Shown: positions 7,767 to 15,537, counted from the stretch's first letter. The stretch: 19,464 nt of DNA from Treponema sp. (GCA_031277045.1 JAISLX010000080.1:1-19464); one strand, 5' to 3'. Numbers and translations are program-made. Notes: generated by a model from the sequence alone, not told the origin.

Positions 7767-7937
7767 CTATTTGAAATCCGAAGGACGACGCTCAAAACGC
7801 TTGCACTTTTCACATTCGGCGATATTTTTTACTTTGCCGTTTTCAAAAAGTGTTTTCATTTTGACCTCGCCCCCGCAGGAACAAAAGAATTTCTGCGTGT
7901 TACTCGCCGTACGCGCGTTTTTACTAGCCTGGGCCAT
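7767..7937 (-). CDS. 56-residue zinc-ribbon protein, function unknown
   Basis: A short gene encoding MAQASKNARTASNTQKFF at its N-terminus, then C19-S-C21, then C42-E-K-C45 near the end, finishing RRPSDFK. The CxC...CxxC pattern, with basic residues around it, resembles the zinc knuckles of small ribosomal proteins such as L31, but the remainder is not L31 and I do not recognise the family. Support for it being real: a strong Shine-Dalgarno (AAGGAGAT, six to seven bases before ATG), a near-consensus promoter upstream, and an inverted repeat just after the stop. It heads the S20-HU-lnt cluster, so a ribosome- or RNA-related role is a guess. Confidence 0.82.
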   Translation of the reverse strand: MAQASKNARTASNTQKFFCSCGGEVKMKTLFENGKVKNIAECEKCKRFERRPSDFK

Positions 7938-7989
7938 GCTTATCTCCTTACCGCCGGCGCTACACCATTGGCGCTTGATTTTATATCCA

Positions 7990-8019
7990 AAGATACTACG
8001 GGAAAACGCCGAATGTCAA
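7990..8019 (-). promoter_or_regulatory. Sigma-70-type promoter for the zinc-ribbon / rpsT cluster
   Basis: On the minus strand a perfect TTGACA (8014-8019) is followed after 18 bases by TATCTT (7990-7995). The predicted start is some 45 bases upstream of the zinc-ribbon ATG. No other good promoter was seen in the roughly 130-base gap behind the TPR gene. Confidence 0.65.
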
Positions 8020-8069
8020 GGCGCCCTGCGCAGACGGCGTTATACAAGGTTTCCCCGGAGTCAGGTGAT

Positions 8070-9209
8070 TCAGGGGCCTTCGACGGCGTTTTCCACGGAG
8101 GGCCGCCGAAGCTGGGCCAGGGCCAGGCTGCGCCATTCCCCAATCCGATCCCTGCCGCCCAGAAAAGTCCACAGAATCCGGGCAGAACTCTCCCTGCCAA
8201 TACCGTAGAGGGAGTTCCCCAGATAGTAAGCACAGCGGTAGTACTCCGACTGGGTCACATACTCAAGGAGATCGGTCCGGCGCCCCAGACTGTCCAGCAA
8301 ATTCTCCAGCGATTCAAACACAAAGTCGTAACGATCCCGCCGCACTTCCTCGATAAGTACAGAATTTTGGATAAGAAACGCGAACATCAGGTGTTCGGCC
8401 GCCCGGTTATACCGGTTAAAAGCGTAATAATAAAAACCAAGCAGACGGTGAGCCCTCTCTACAGAACCGTTGTTGTAACGGTACATGACAAGAAAACGGA
8501 TGGGCCCCGAATTCTCCAGTATCCGGGTCATGGAAGTTCTCGTAAACTCGCCGGAACTTCCCGACCACAAAGGATCCCAGGGCTGGCCCTGGAAGTTATT
8601 TCCCTCCACAATTTTTAATAGGGTCTCCTCCATGCGCTTGAAATCCTGACGGGCCCGGTAAAGATCCGCCGTTTTGTAGAGCAGATCAATCTCAAAATTC
8701 GGATCCTCAAACTGGGCGCTTAGGGTCAGGGCCTTTTGATACTGCCCCAGGGCCAGCCCCAGTTCCCCCTCCACACGGTAGACCTCCCCTATCCAGTATT
8801 CCGCTTCCGGGTAATCCTTGAATTTTCCCAGTTCTTCCAGGGCCCGGAGGGCGGAATTCTGGAGATCCTCCCGGGGAAAACGGTAGTACAGTTCATCCAG
8901 AACCTGCCGCACATCCACATAGTTCCGGTCTTCGACATAATCCTCGATAATATCAAGGGAATCTCCAAGAGTCCGGACTTCGGGGTTCGACAAAAAATTG
9001 ATAAAATCTTTTTCCATACCGGTATAGCGGTCATTGCGCTGCCGGCGGGCATCCTCAAAGGACAGGAGGGCGCCGCCGTAATCCCCCTGTCTGAAGAGCA
9101 GTTTCCCACGCTCCATGATGTACCACCAGGGCCGTTCCTCCTGGCCGTGGGCAATAACAACCCCCAGGACAAGAAGGATAAGCGTACAGCAACGCTTCCT
9201 TGGCTTCAT
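8070..9209 (-). CDS. Secreted TPR-like helical-repeat protein, function unknown
   Basis: A 379-residue protein with a signal peptide (MKPRKRCCTLILLVLGVVIAHG, likely cleaved before QEER), so probably periplasmic. The mature part is helical and reads like tetratricopeptide repeats: GKLLFRQGDYGGALLSFEDA (about 35-54), EAEYWIGEVYRVEGELGLALGQYQKAL (about 135-161) and DLLYKTADLYRARQDFKRMEETL, with later weaker units such as YYYAFNRYNRAAEHLMFAF. TPR proteins scaffold other proteins; no catalytic motif is visible. It starts 25 bases after the beta-barrel gene with only a weak Shine-Dalgarno, so the two are likely co-transcribed and may act together in the envelope. No terminator is obvious after the stop. 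Confidence 0.85.
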   Translation of the reverse strand: MKPRKRCCTLILLVLGVVIAHGQEERPWWYIMERGKLLFRQGDYGGALLSFEDARRQRNDRYTGMEKDFINFLSNPEVRTLGDSLDIIEDYVEDRNYVDVRQVLDELYYRFPREDLQNSALRALEELGKFKDYPEAEYWIGEVYRVEGELGLALGQYQKALTLSAQFEDPNFEIDLLYKTADLYRARQDFKRMEETLLKIVEGNNFQGQPWDPLWSGSSGEFTRTSMTRILENSGPIRFLVMYRYNNGSVERAHRLLGFYYYAFNRYNRAAEHLMFAFLIQNSVLIEEVRRDRYDFVFESLENLLDSLGRRTDLLEYVTQSEYYRCAYYLGNSLYGIGRESSARILWTFLGGRDRIGEWRSLALAQLRRPSVENAVEGP

Positions 9210-9234
9210 TCGGACGCCCGGCCTGCCGGAACCT

Positions 9235-9735
9235 CTAGAACCAGACCCGTAGTCCCAATTCGCCTCCGCCGACCCAATACAAAGGACTACCGGTTAATTT
9301 AACGCCAAGTCCCGGTGTTATGTCCGCAAAAAGTTCAAAATTTTGGTTAACATGCCAGGACAGGCCGATTGGCACCCGGACACCCAGGGCGGCGGAAAAG
9401 GGATCGCCGAAATAGAAATGACCAAAACCGCCCAAACCCAAAAACCAGTCCAGATCAAAGGAATTGTCCCGTACCAGATCGTCGTCAAAGATGTAATAAT
9501 CCCCCGTAACGCTCACGGCGGTGGCGTTGTTGCCGATAGAGGCGTTGATTCCCCAAAAAACCGGCAGTCCCGGGACCTTTAGACTAATACCTCCGTTAAA
9601 CTGAGCCCCTCCGGCGGCGGTAGCGCTGCCGGCGCCCGCGAACAGGCCCAAACCCAGTCTATCGCCGGAATGATCGGCGAATACGTTGACGGCCAAAAAC
9701 CCGGCAACACCAAGCAAGAGTAATTTCTTCCTCAT
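9235..9735 (-). CDS. Predicted outer-membrane beta-barrel protein
   Basis: A 166-residue protein with a signal peptide (MRKKLLLLGVAGFLAVNVFA, cleavage before DHSGD). The rest is Gly- and aromatic-rich with alternating hydrophobic residues, giving about eight short strands (for example GLGLFAGAGSA, FWGINASIGN, VSVTGDYYIFD, FLGLGGFGHFYF, NFELFADITPGLGVKL), and it ends GGELGLRVWF. A terminal Phe is the classic signal for the BAM assembly machinery. Size and pattern suit a small eight-strand barrel; it resembles the DUF3996/BAPKO_0422-type spirochaete proteins, but I cannot confirm this. A good Shine-Dalgarno (TAGGAGTT) precedes the ATG. The downstream TPR gene may be its partner. Confidence 0.82.
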   Translation of the reverse strand: MRKKLLLLGVAGFLAVNVFADHSGDRLGLGLFAGAGSATAAGGAQFNGGISLKVPGLPVFWGINASIGNNATAVSVTGDYYIFDDDLVRDNSFDLDWFLGLGGFGHFYFGDPFSAALGVRVPIGLSWHVNQNFELFADITPGLGVKLTGSPLYWVGGGELGLRVWF

Positions 9736-9749
9736 GCATAACTCCTACA

Positions 9750-9778
9750 GGGCCGCTGTAAGTTTACTCAGGCGGCCC
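9750..9778 (-). promoter_or_regulatory. GC-rich hairpin in the leader of the beta-barrel gene
   Basis: Perfect 7-bp arms GGGCCGC and GCGGCCC around a 15-base loop, ending three bases before the TAGGAG ribosome-binding site. There is no T run, so it is not an intrinsic terminator; it may affect translation or mRNA stability. The roughly 100-base gap has no convincing promoter: TTTACA to TAAACT at 15 bases is the best candidate and is weak. Confidence 0.4.
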
Positions 9779-9784
9779 CCGTGT

Positions 9785-9821
9785 AAAAAAATTTGGGATA
9801 CGGCGGATTGAAGCCGGTCCC
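9785..9821 (-). terminator. Rho-independent terminator after ispG
   Basis: On the minus strand: GGGA, C, CGGC, an eight-base loop, GCCG, TA, TCCC, then AAATTTTTTT. The eight paired bases and the seven-T tract shortly after the ispG stop mark the probable end of the V-ATPase-ispG transcript. Confidence 0.6.
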
Positions 9822-9834
9822 ATAGTTCACAAGC

Positions 9835-10968
9835 TTACAACGTTTCTGTCAGCTTTTCCAATTCTTCACGAAAAGCGGCGTCCGCGTCTTCCGCCCGGAC
9901 AGTCCGGATAACGGCGCCGCGCCGAAACAACAGCACCCTGTTCCCCGCCCCGGTAATCCCCAGATCCGCGTGCCGCGCCTCCCCGGGACCGTTTACCTCG
10001 CAGCCCATAATGGCTACGGCCGCGTCAACGGGCAGGCTGTAAAGCCGCGGCAGCCAGCGCGCCGTAAAGGCATGGGTATCGAAGCTGTTCCTGCCGCAGC
10101 GGGGACAAGATACAATGCTAATTCCGCGCGGCCGATCCCCGGCGCCGGAAAGGGCTCCCAGAATCTCCCTGGCGGCAATTACCTCGTTTTCCATGCTGTC
10201 GGAGAGGGAAACCCGGATGGTATCGCCGATACCGGCGGCCAGCAAATCCAGCAGGGCGGCGGTATTACGCACCACCCCCGCCACCAGGGGTCCGGCCTCG
10301 GTTACCCCCACGTGAAGAGGAACCGCGCCGTCAGCCAGGGAATATTCCCGCCCGGCGAACAGGCGGTTTGCCTGTATAGTATCGGCAATTCCGGAAGCCT
10401 TCATGGAGACAAGACAATCAAAAAAATTGAACGTCCGGAATATGTTCAATTCCCGGGCGGCGGCTTCAACCAGGGCCGTATGGCGGTCCATTTTCCCCTC
10501 GTCCACCAGCGAACGCAGATCCTGGGGCAGGCTCCCCGCGTTGACCCCGACACGGACAGGCCGGCCCCGGGCCGCCGCCTTACCGAGAACGGCCTCCACA
10601 TTGGCGCGGCCGCCGATATTACCGGGGTTAATTCGTATTTTAGCGACGGGAAAATCAAGACAACGGAGAGCGATCCGGTAATCGAAGTGGATATCCGCCA
10701 CCAGGGGAAGGCTGACCCGCGAAGCAAGTTCCCCCAAAACTTCGGCGGCTTCAATGTCCGGAACAGCGAAACGGAGGAGGCCGCAGCCCATAGCCTTGAG
10801 ACGGTCTATCCGGGCCAGTATCTCCTCCCCCCCGGAACCTTTAAGGTCCCCGGCGGAGAGGCGGTCCTTCCACATGGTCTGAATGACCGGCGGCCGGCCG
10901 CCGCCGATATAGACGGCCTCCACATGATCAAAGCCGCCTATTTTTATAAGCCGGGTCCTAACAGCCAA
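9835..10968 (-). CDS. ispG: 4-hydroxy-3-methylbut-2-en-1-yl diphosphate synthase (IspG/GcpE)
   Basis: Converts MEcPP to HMBPP in the non-mevalonate isoprenoid pathway, using a 4Fe-4S cluster. A 377-residue two-domain bacterial form without the large insert seen in plants and Chlamydia. Cluster ligands are C288 and C291 (SCPRCGR), C323 and E330 (MGCEVNGPGEA). The TIM-barrel part has LPLVADIHFDYRIAL (87-101) and KIRINPGNIGG (110-120). The usual VQSMTNT near the N-terminus reads IQTMWKD here. The frame begins with TTG; a stop lies 11 codons upstream and no Shine-Dalgarno is obvious. GTG at codon 16 is an alternative, but TTG keeps the conserved TRLIKIGG. It starts 16 bases after atpK, so co-transcription is likely. 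Confidence 0.95.
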   Translation of the reverse strand: MAVRTRLIKIGGFDHVEAVYIGGGRPPVIQTMWKDRLSAGDLKGSGGEEILARIDRLKAMGCGLLRFAVPDIEAAEVLGELASRVSLPLVADIHFDYRIALRCLDFPVAKIRINPGNIGGRANVEAVLGKAAARGRPVRVGVNAGSLPQDLRSLVDEGKMDRHTALVEAAARELNIFRTFNFFDCLVSMKASGIADTIQANRLFAGREYSLADGAVPLHVGVTEAGPLVAGVVRNTAALLDLLAAGIGDTIRVSLSDSMENEVIAAREILGALSGAGDRPRGISIVSCPRCGRNSFDTHAFTARWLPRLYSLPVDAAVAIMGCEVNGPGEARHADLGITGAGNRVLLFRRGAVIRTVRAEDADAAFREELEKLTETL

Positions 10969-10984
10969 AGCCGCAAAATTAAAA

Positions 10985-11422
10985 TTAGCCCAGGCTGATC
11001 ATCGAAAGAACCATAGCGAAAAGGGCGACGGTTTCGCAGATACCGACGATGGCGATGTACTGGGTAAAACCCTTCCCGGTTTCACCCTGGGCATCGGCGC
11101 CCGCCGCGCCGGCCTGACCCTGGGCAATAGCGGAGAAAGCTATCGCAAGGCCGGAGGCAATGCCGAAACCCAGGTAGAGCCACTGGTTATCCGTGTTTGC
11201 CAGCGCGGCAGTCTTCATCTGCATCATCAGGATAAAGCCGTAAAAAGTCTGCGTCAAAGGCGCGCCGCCGAAAGCAAGCAGGGTCATGGGCGCGGGTTTG
11301 TTGCCGATGTAACACTTCTTCCACGCGCCAATAACCGCCTGACCTGCGATACCGATACCAATTGCCGAACCAACCGCCGAAATACCCATTACCAAACCGG
11401 CGCCTAATAATCCTAAATTCAT
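10985..11422 (-). CDS. atpK: V-type ATPase subunit K (membrane rotor ring)
   Basis: A 145-residue proteolipid with four membrane helices from a duplicated hairpin, the 16-kDa type whose ring carries ions across the membrane. The ion-binding carboxylate is E130 (VGICETVALF); the matching place in the first hairpin is Q58 (PLTQTFYGF). Aligned from memory with Enterococcus hirae NtpK, T57, Q58, Q101 (SAIAQGQAGAAG) and E130 match Na+ ligands T64, Q65, Q110 and E139, pointing to Na+ rather than H+ coupling. An ATG with a strong Shine-Dalgarno (AGGAGTTATT) lies at the end of an unusual repeat-bearing leader. It follows atpI and precedes ispG. Confidence 0.96.
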   Translation of the reverse strand: MNLGLLGAGLVMGISAVGSAIGIGIAGQAVIGAWKKCYIGNKPAPMTLLAFGGAPLTQTFYGFILMMQMKTAALANTDNQWLYLGFGIASGLAIAFSAIAQGQAGAAGADAQGETGKGFTQYIAIVGICETVALFAMVLSMISLG

Positions 11423-11423
11423 A

Positions 11424-11559
11424 ATAACTCCTATTTTAAGGCGGCGGAATCGCCGCCTGGGTCCAACCGAGCATCAGCGCAACGCGCCGATGATAACTCC
11501 TATCTAGGGCGGCGGAATCGCCGCTTGTGTCCAACCGAACATCAGCGCAACGTGCTGTC
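11424..11559 (-). repeat. Tandem duplication (about 68 bp x 2) in the atpK leader
   Basis: Unit 1 spans about 11424-11492 and unit 2 about 11493-11559. They differ at roughly ten positions and one indel. Each, read on the minus strand, holds CGTTGCGCTGATG, then CGGTTGGAC, then a GC-rich hairpin, then ATAGGAGTTAT, the Shine-Dalgarno of atpK. In the upstream copy the ATG position reads ATC, so the copy carries a ribosome-binding site without a start codon. The hairpin arms are GGCGGCG/CGCCGCC (11440-11457) and GCGGCG/CGCCGC (11509-11524), both with four-base loops. Confidence 0.85.
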
Positions 11560-11573
11560 AGCAACGCGCTGAT
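11541..11573. repeat. Imperfect inverted repeat at the edge of the tandem duplication
   Basis: Outer arms ATCAGCGC and GCGCTGAT, with an inner TGCT/AGCA pairing. Its far half looks like a degenerate, inverted copy of the repeat-unit end (AACGCGCTGAT against ATCAGCGCAACG). Confidence 0.5.
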
Positions 11574-11588
11574 CACTAATCTAAACCA

Positions 11589-11613
11589 GTTTCAAAACCT
11601 GAAATTTTGAAAC
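11589..11613. repeat. Perfect 9-bp inverted repeat between atpI and atpK
   Basis: Arms GTTTCAAAA and TTTTGAAAC around CCTGAAA. No T tract follows on the minus strand. The layout and the CTGAA in the loop resemble the longer palindrome at 7736-7765. The remaining bases up to the atpI stop hold nothing I recognise. Confidence 0.6.
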
Positions 11614-11664
11614 AGCTTCATCCGCGAACTTTCCCCAAAACCCGGTTAGCTTCGGAAAAACCTC

Positions 11665-13605
11665 CTACTTGTCCGAAAAGGGCTTATAAGCCGTACCCGA
11701 CCAGGCTAATCCCACATGACTGGAAAATTCCAGGGTATTCAAACGAACCCCGTGGACCAGTACCGAAAGCACATTGAGCATCACGTTGAGCCCGTGACCA
11801 AACACCAAAAGGATAATCCCAAGAAACACCAGAAAATTACCCAATAAAGGACCCGCCAGCGTGTTTACCGTGGAAGAAATTGAGGCTCCCGCCAGTCCCA
11901 CTGCCCAAAGGCGGATATAGGACATGATGTCGGAAAATACATTGGTGATCCCCAGAACCACGGAAATGATGTTCTTGAAACTTTCCAGAACGGATCTTCC
12001 GACGCTGCCCTCGTAATTGGCGAAAACAAAGTTCAGGACAAAACCGGCGGCGATGGCGTAGACACTCGCTGGCAAAAGGGGAATCCGCCTCACTTCGCTG
12101 CTCACCACCAGGAAAAGGACCACGTTGTACATCCCCGCCAGCATAGCCACGTTCCCCAAATCCGCCAAAAAACGCGGGGAACCGGTTTTGAGGTTCCGCC
12201 CCATCCCGATGATATGGCCGATGGAAAGCTGGAGCAGGGCCAGGGAAAAACAGAAGATCATAAGGTTCTGATCCACGATGGCCTTGGATTCCGGCCCCTG
12301 GGCGGAAACCGCCCCGGAAATGAGGGGCAGGGCAATCCCCTGCAGGACCGCCGGGAGTTTGAGGGGATCTACCCCAAACCATGTGCAGGTAAGGACCCCC
12401 CACAGGATATTGGACGCGCTGAGGAGGAGGAGCATCTTGACGGCCTGGGGAACCCCCTTTTTCGCGGTTTTCAGGGCCACGGCAAGGCCGGCAGCGAAAA
12501 GGAGACAGCCGTAACCGGCGTCCCCGAAGATCATCCCGAAAAAGATGACAAAGAAAAACAGGAACCAGCCGGAAATATCCACCTCGTTATAGCCGGGTAC
12601 CACTTCCAGGAATTCCGTCAGGGGATTGATAAGACTGGCCAGTTTATTGTTTTTGAGCTTGGTAGGAACCGCGTCATCCGGTCCCGGATCGTCCGCCACC
12701 ATGGCCCAGGAATTCTCCACCGCCGCCCTTTTAAGGCGGCCTATATCCTCCTGGGGGACAAAACCGGTGATCCAGGCTATCCGCCGCTCCGGAAGAATAT
12801 CCTCAAGGCTGTCCATACCCAGGCGGGCGGTTTCAAATTCGAGCTGCTTAAGCAGGGCTTTCCCCTCGGCTTCCAGGACCGGCGCCTTATCGGCCAGCGC
12901 GAGAAGTCTTTTTTCAATATCCGCCATCTGCGACCGGATTTTCTCCAGTTCTCCGCCGATTCCGGTCAGGGAAAAGTCCGGCGGGGTAAAAGGCGTTTCC
13001 CCGGGAATCTCCCGGTCCAGGCTCAGAATATACGCCGAATTTTTATCCACCCCCAGCTTTAAGAAGGGAATATCCCGCGGCAGGGAGGCGAAAGATTTCG
13101 CGGAAAGTTTATAGGGAATAAGCTTGACCCCCCGTTCCTCCAGAAAGGCAAAATCCCCGCCCTTGAAATCGCCCCACTCTTCTATACGGCTCCGTTCTTT
13201 TGACAGGACGGCGGCCCGGTCTCGCAGGGATTTCCGCTCGTCCGCGTATTCCAGAATCAGAGTCGTCAGATCGGAATTTTGGGACTCGTTCAGCGTGTCG
13301 GCGGAATAAAAGGCGTCCTCGGGACGCGGAAAATCACTGGCCCGGCGCCGGGGGGGCTGGTCCTGCCGCGGCGCGGCAGGCTGCCCGGCCCCCTTGCGGG
13401 CCTTCTTCGCCTCCGCCTCGTAGGGACGGAGTATCCCCAGCGCGTTTTCGATCTTGCCCTTCCGGTCAAGGATTTTTGAGAGGGATTCAGAGGAAACGCT
13501 TTTCCGCTCCAGGTGGACAAGCCCCAGTTCCCGGAGCTTTTTAAGGGATTCTTCCCTGGTCATTTCCATAACCACCAGGAAAACCTTTTTCATGGGCATG
13601 ATCAT
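11665..13605 (-). CDS. atpI: V-type ATPase subunit I (membrane stator, a-subunit equivalent)
   Basis: A 646-residue protein forming the ion half-channels beside the K ring and anchoring the peripheral stalk. Residues 1 to about 340 are cytoplasmic: coiled-coil stretches (about 40-70, 112-142, 217-262), a Pro/Arg-rich linker (about 70-97), and the family motif AWITGFVP (277-284). From about 345 come seven or eight membrane spans, starting with the conserved EFLEVVPGYNEVDISG and IFGDAGYG. The essential Arg is R565 in SDIMSYIRLWAVGLAGASIS. Its ATG overlaps the atpD stop as ATGA, so the two are translationally coupled. In-frame ATGs at codons 3 and 5 are possible alternatives. The stop is followed by the long atpK leader. 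Confidence 0.96.
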   Translation of the reverse strand: MIMPMKKVFLVVMEMTREESLKKLRELGLVHLERKSVSSESLSKILDRKGKIENALGILRPYEAEAKKARKGAGQPAAPRQDQPPRRRASDFPRPEDAFYSADTLNESQNSDLTTLILEYADERKSLRDRAAVLSKERSRIEEWGDFKGGDFAFLEERGVKLIPYKLSAKSFASLPRDIPFLKLGVDKNSAYILSLDREIPGETPFTPPDFSLTGIGGELEKIRSQMADIEKRLLALADKAPVLEAEGKALLKQLEFETARLGMDSLEDILPERRIAWITGFVPQEDIGRLKRAAVENSWAMVADDPGPDDAVPTKLKNNKLASLINPLTEFLEVVPGYNEVDISGWFLFFFVIFFGMIFGDAGYGCLLFAAGLAVALKTAKKGVPQAVKMLLLLSASNILWGVLTCTWFGVDPLKLPAVLQGIALPLISGAVSAQGPESKAIVDQNLMIFCFSLALLQLSIGHIIGMGRNLKTGSPRFLADLGNVAMLAGMYNVVLFLVVSSEVRRIPLLPASVYAIAAGFVLNFVFANYEGSVGRSVLESFKNIISVVLGITNVFSDIMSYIRLWAVGLAGASISSTVNTLAGPLLGNFLVFLGIILLVFGHGLNVMLNVLSVLVHGVRLNTLEFSSHVGLAWSGTAYKPFSDK

Positions 13606-14204
13606 TGGGCGGCCCTCTCTAATCCGGTCTTGGCGATCTTCCCCCGCACCACGGCGGAGGTCTGTTGATCCCCCAGGTAGACCTGGATCTTTTTGATATT
13701 CCCCCTGGTTTCGGGGATCTTGATCTTCTCGAACAGGTTCACCCGCTGGGTGGTAACCCGCAGTTCATGGTCCAGTCTGCGGCGCTGCTCTTCCACCACG
13801 CCGCTTTCCAGGTCGATAAGGAAGGCCCGCTTTAATTTTTCCACGGCAAAGTCCAGCCAGAGGGGTTTACGGACAAGATCGTAGGGGGCGGTTTCGAATT
13901 CGGCTCCCTCGAACAGGGGGATAGGAACACCCGCGATATTGCCCCGGGCGGTTTTTATCCGCGTAATGGTGAGGATTTCCGGGGTAAAAACGCCCCTTTC
14001 TCCAAAAACGGCGATCCAGTTTTTGAAAAGCTCGTCCAGCCGCTCCTTCTCTTCCCGCAGTTCCCTAATGCGAATCTCGGTAATGCGTATCTCCGCCTGG
14101 AGCTGCTGCTTCTTCAACATCAGCGTAGGAAGGTAACGGCGGTACATTTTAAGGGAATCTTTTTGTTTCTTTAGCTCATTCTTGGTGAGCTTTATCTTTG
14201 CCAC
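13602..14204 (-). CDS. atpD: V-type ATPase subunit D (central rotor stalk)
   Basis: A 200-residue, mostly helical protein. The N-terminal coiled coil (about 5-65, with LTKNELKKQKDSLKMYRRYL and LREEKERLDELF) and C-terminal coiled coil (about 120-165, EKLKRAFLIDLESG and VVEEQRRRLDHELRVTTQRV) form the antiparallel pair that turns inside the A3B3 head. RVNLFEKIKIPETRGNIKKI is the family signature. The start is GTG with AAGGA eight bases upstream, lying inside the last codons of atpB; the gap to atpB is four bases. The end overlaps atpI. Length is typical. No subunit F gene, its usual rotor partner, was found in the operon. Confidence 0.95.
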   Translation of the reverse strand: MAKIKLTKNELKKQKDSLKMYRRYLPTLMLKKQQLQAEIRITEIRIRELREEKERLDELFKNWIAVFGERGVFTPEILTITRIKTARGNIAGVPIPLFEGAEFETAPYDLVRKPLWLDFAVEKLKRAFLIDLESGVVEEQRRRLDHELRVTTQRVNLFEKIKIPETRGNIKKIQVYLGDQQTSAVVRGKIAKTGLERAAQ

Positions 14205-14208
14205 AAGC

Positions 14209-15507
14209 TTAGTCCTTTTTGGGCCAGAATTTCTGGATCAGCTCGGTCCGCAGCCCCGTTTCTTCGGGGCTGAAACAGTCCGCCAGGATCTCCCATCCTA
14301 AGTCCAAAGCCCGCTCCAAGGGAATATTCACCGAAAGATCCATCATCTGCCGTTCAAAACTGGCGCCGTATTTGAGGAGTTTTTCGTCCCAGGGGGTCAT
14401 AATAAAACCCATGGCCTTCTTTTCCAGGGTGTCCCTATAAGCCGAATAGAGTTTGATCATACCGTCCATGAGGGTCCGGTGATCCGCCCTGGTTTTACCG
14501 TTCACCTGCTGTTTAAGCCGGGAAAGGGAGCCGAAGGGCTCGATGCGGCCGTTTTTAAGGTAATATTGGCCTTCGGTGATGTACCCCGTATTGTCCGGGA
14601 CCGGGTGGGTCACGTCGTCCCCGGGCATGGTGGTAACCCCCAGGATGGTGATTGACCCCGCGGTATCAAAGTCAACGGCCTTTTCGTAGCGGCTGGCAAG
14701 CTGGCTGTAGAGGTCCCCGGGGTAGCCCCGGTTGCTGGGAACCTGCTCCTGGATGATCGAAATTTCCTTCATGGCGTCGGCAAAGTTGGTCATGTCCGTG
14801 AGGAGCACCAGCACGTCCTTGCCCTGGAGGGCGAACTGCTCCGCCACCGCCAGGGACATGTCGGGGATCATGAGGCATTCCACCGTGGGGTCGCTGGCGG
14901 TGTGGATGAACATCACCGTCCGGGAGAGGGCGCCCCCCTCCTCCAGGGTATCCTTAAAGAAGAGGTAGTCGTCGTATTTCAGCCCCATGCCCCCCAGGAC
15001 GATCACGTCAACCTCCGCCTGCATGGCGATCCGGGCCAGGAGATCGTTGTAGGGCTCCCCGGAAACCGAGAAGATCGGCAGTTTCTGGGAAACCACCAGG
15101 GTGTTGAAGAGGTCTATCATGGGGATACCGGTACGGATCATCTTCCGGGGGATGATCCGCTGGGCGGGGTTAACCGAGGGCCCGCCGATGGGGATGAGAT
15201 TGTCCCGGAGTTCCGGCCCCCTGTCCCGGGGATTGCCCGACCCGGAGAACACCCGGCCCATAAGGTTTTCCGAAAAGGAAATTTCCATGGGATGCCCCAG
15301 GAAGCGTACCGTGTCGCCGGTGGAAATGCCCCGGCCCCCGGCAAACACCTGGAGGGAAACCAAGCCGCCTTCCAGACGGTTTACCTCTGCCAGGGAGACG
15401 CCGAACACGGTATCCACCTCCGCCAGGTCCCCATACCGGATACCCTCAGCCCGGACGGTGATAACACTCCCGGTGATGGATTCGATCTTGCTATATACCT
15501 TTTTCAT
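14209..15507 (-). CDS. atpB: V-type ATPase subunit B (non-catalytic head subunit)
   Basis: A 432-residue subunit alternating with A in the head. An N-terminal beta-barrel (about 1-70) includes [20 protein letters not shown]. The nucleotide-binding fold has [20 protein letters not shown] (127-146) and a degenerate P-loop SVSGEPYND (147-155) lacking the GKT of catalytic subunits, as expected for [19 protein letters not shown] (260-277) belongs to the interface that supplies an arginine to the catalytic site. The ATG is preceded by AGAGGGACT, with 30 bases between it and atpA. Length is near family norm, perhaps slightly short. It sits between atpA and atpD. Confidence 0.96.
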   Translation of the reverse strand: MKKVYSKIESITGSVITVRAEGIRYGDLAEVDTVFGVSLAEVNRLEGGLVSLQVFAGGRGISTGDTVRFLGHPMEISFSENLMGRVFSGSGNPRDRGPELRDNLIPIGGPSVNPAQRIIPRKMIRTGIPMIDLFNTLVVSQKLPIFSVSGEPYNDLLARIAMQAEVDVIVLGGMGLKYDDYLFFKDTLEEGGALSRTVMFIHTASDPTVECLMIPDMSLAVAEQFALQGKDVLVLLTDMTNFADAMKEISIIQEQVPSNRGYPGDLYSQLASRYEKAVDFDTAGSITILGVTTMPGDDVTHPVPDNTGYITEGQYYLKNGRIEPFGSLSRLKQQVNGKTRADHRTLMDGMIKLYSAYRDTLEKKAMGFIMTPWDEKLLKYGASFERQMMDLSVNIPLERALDLGWEILADCFSPEETGLRTELIQKFWPKKD

Positions 15508-15537
15508 AGTCCCTCTTTTGCCCTGCCTGAATCATAA

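Noticed and set aside
9970..10998. 342-codon open frame on the plus strand opposite ispG
   Set aside because: No recognisable motif, and ispG on the other strand has all its cluster ligands.
11424..11559. CRISPR-like or riboswitch reading of the repeats before atpK
   Set aside because: Only two contiguous copies without spacers, and no known riboswitch core could be recognised.
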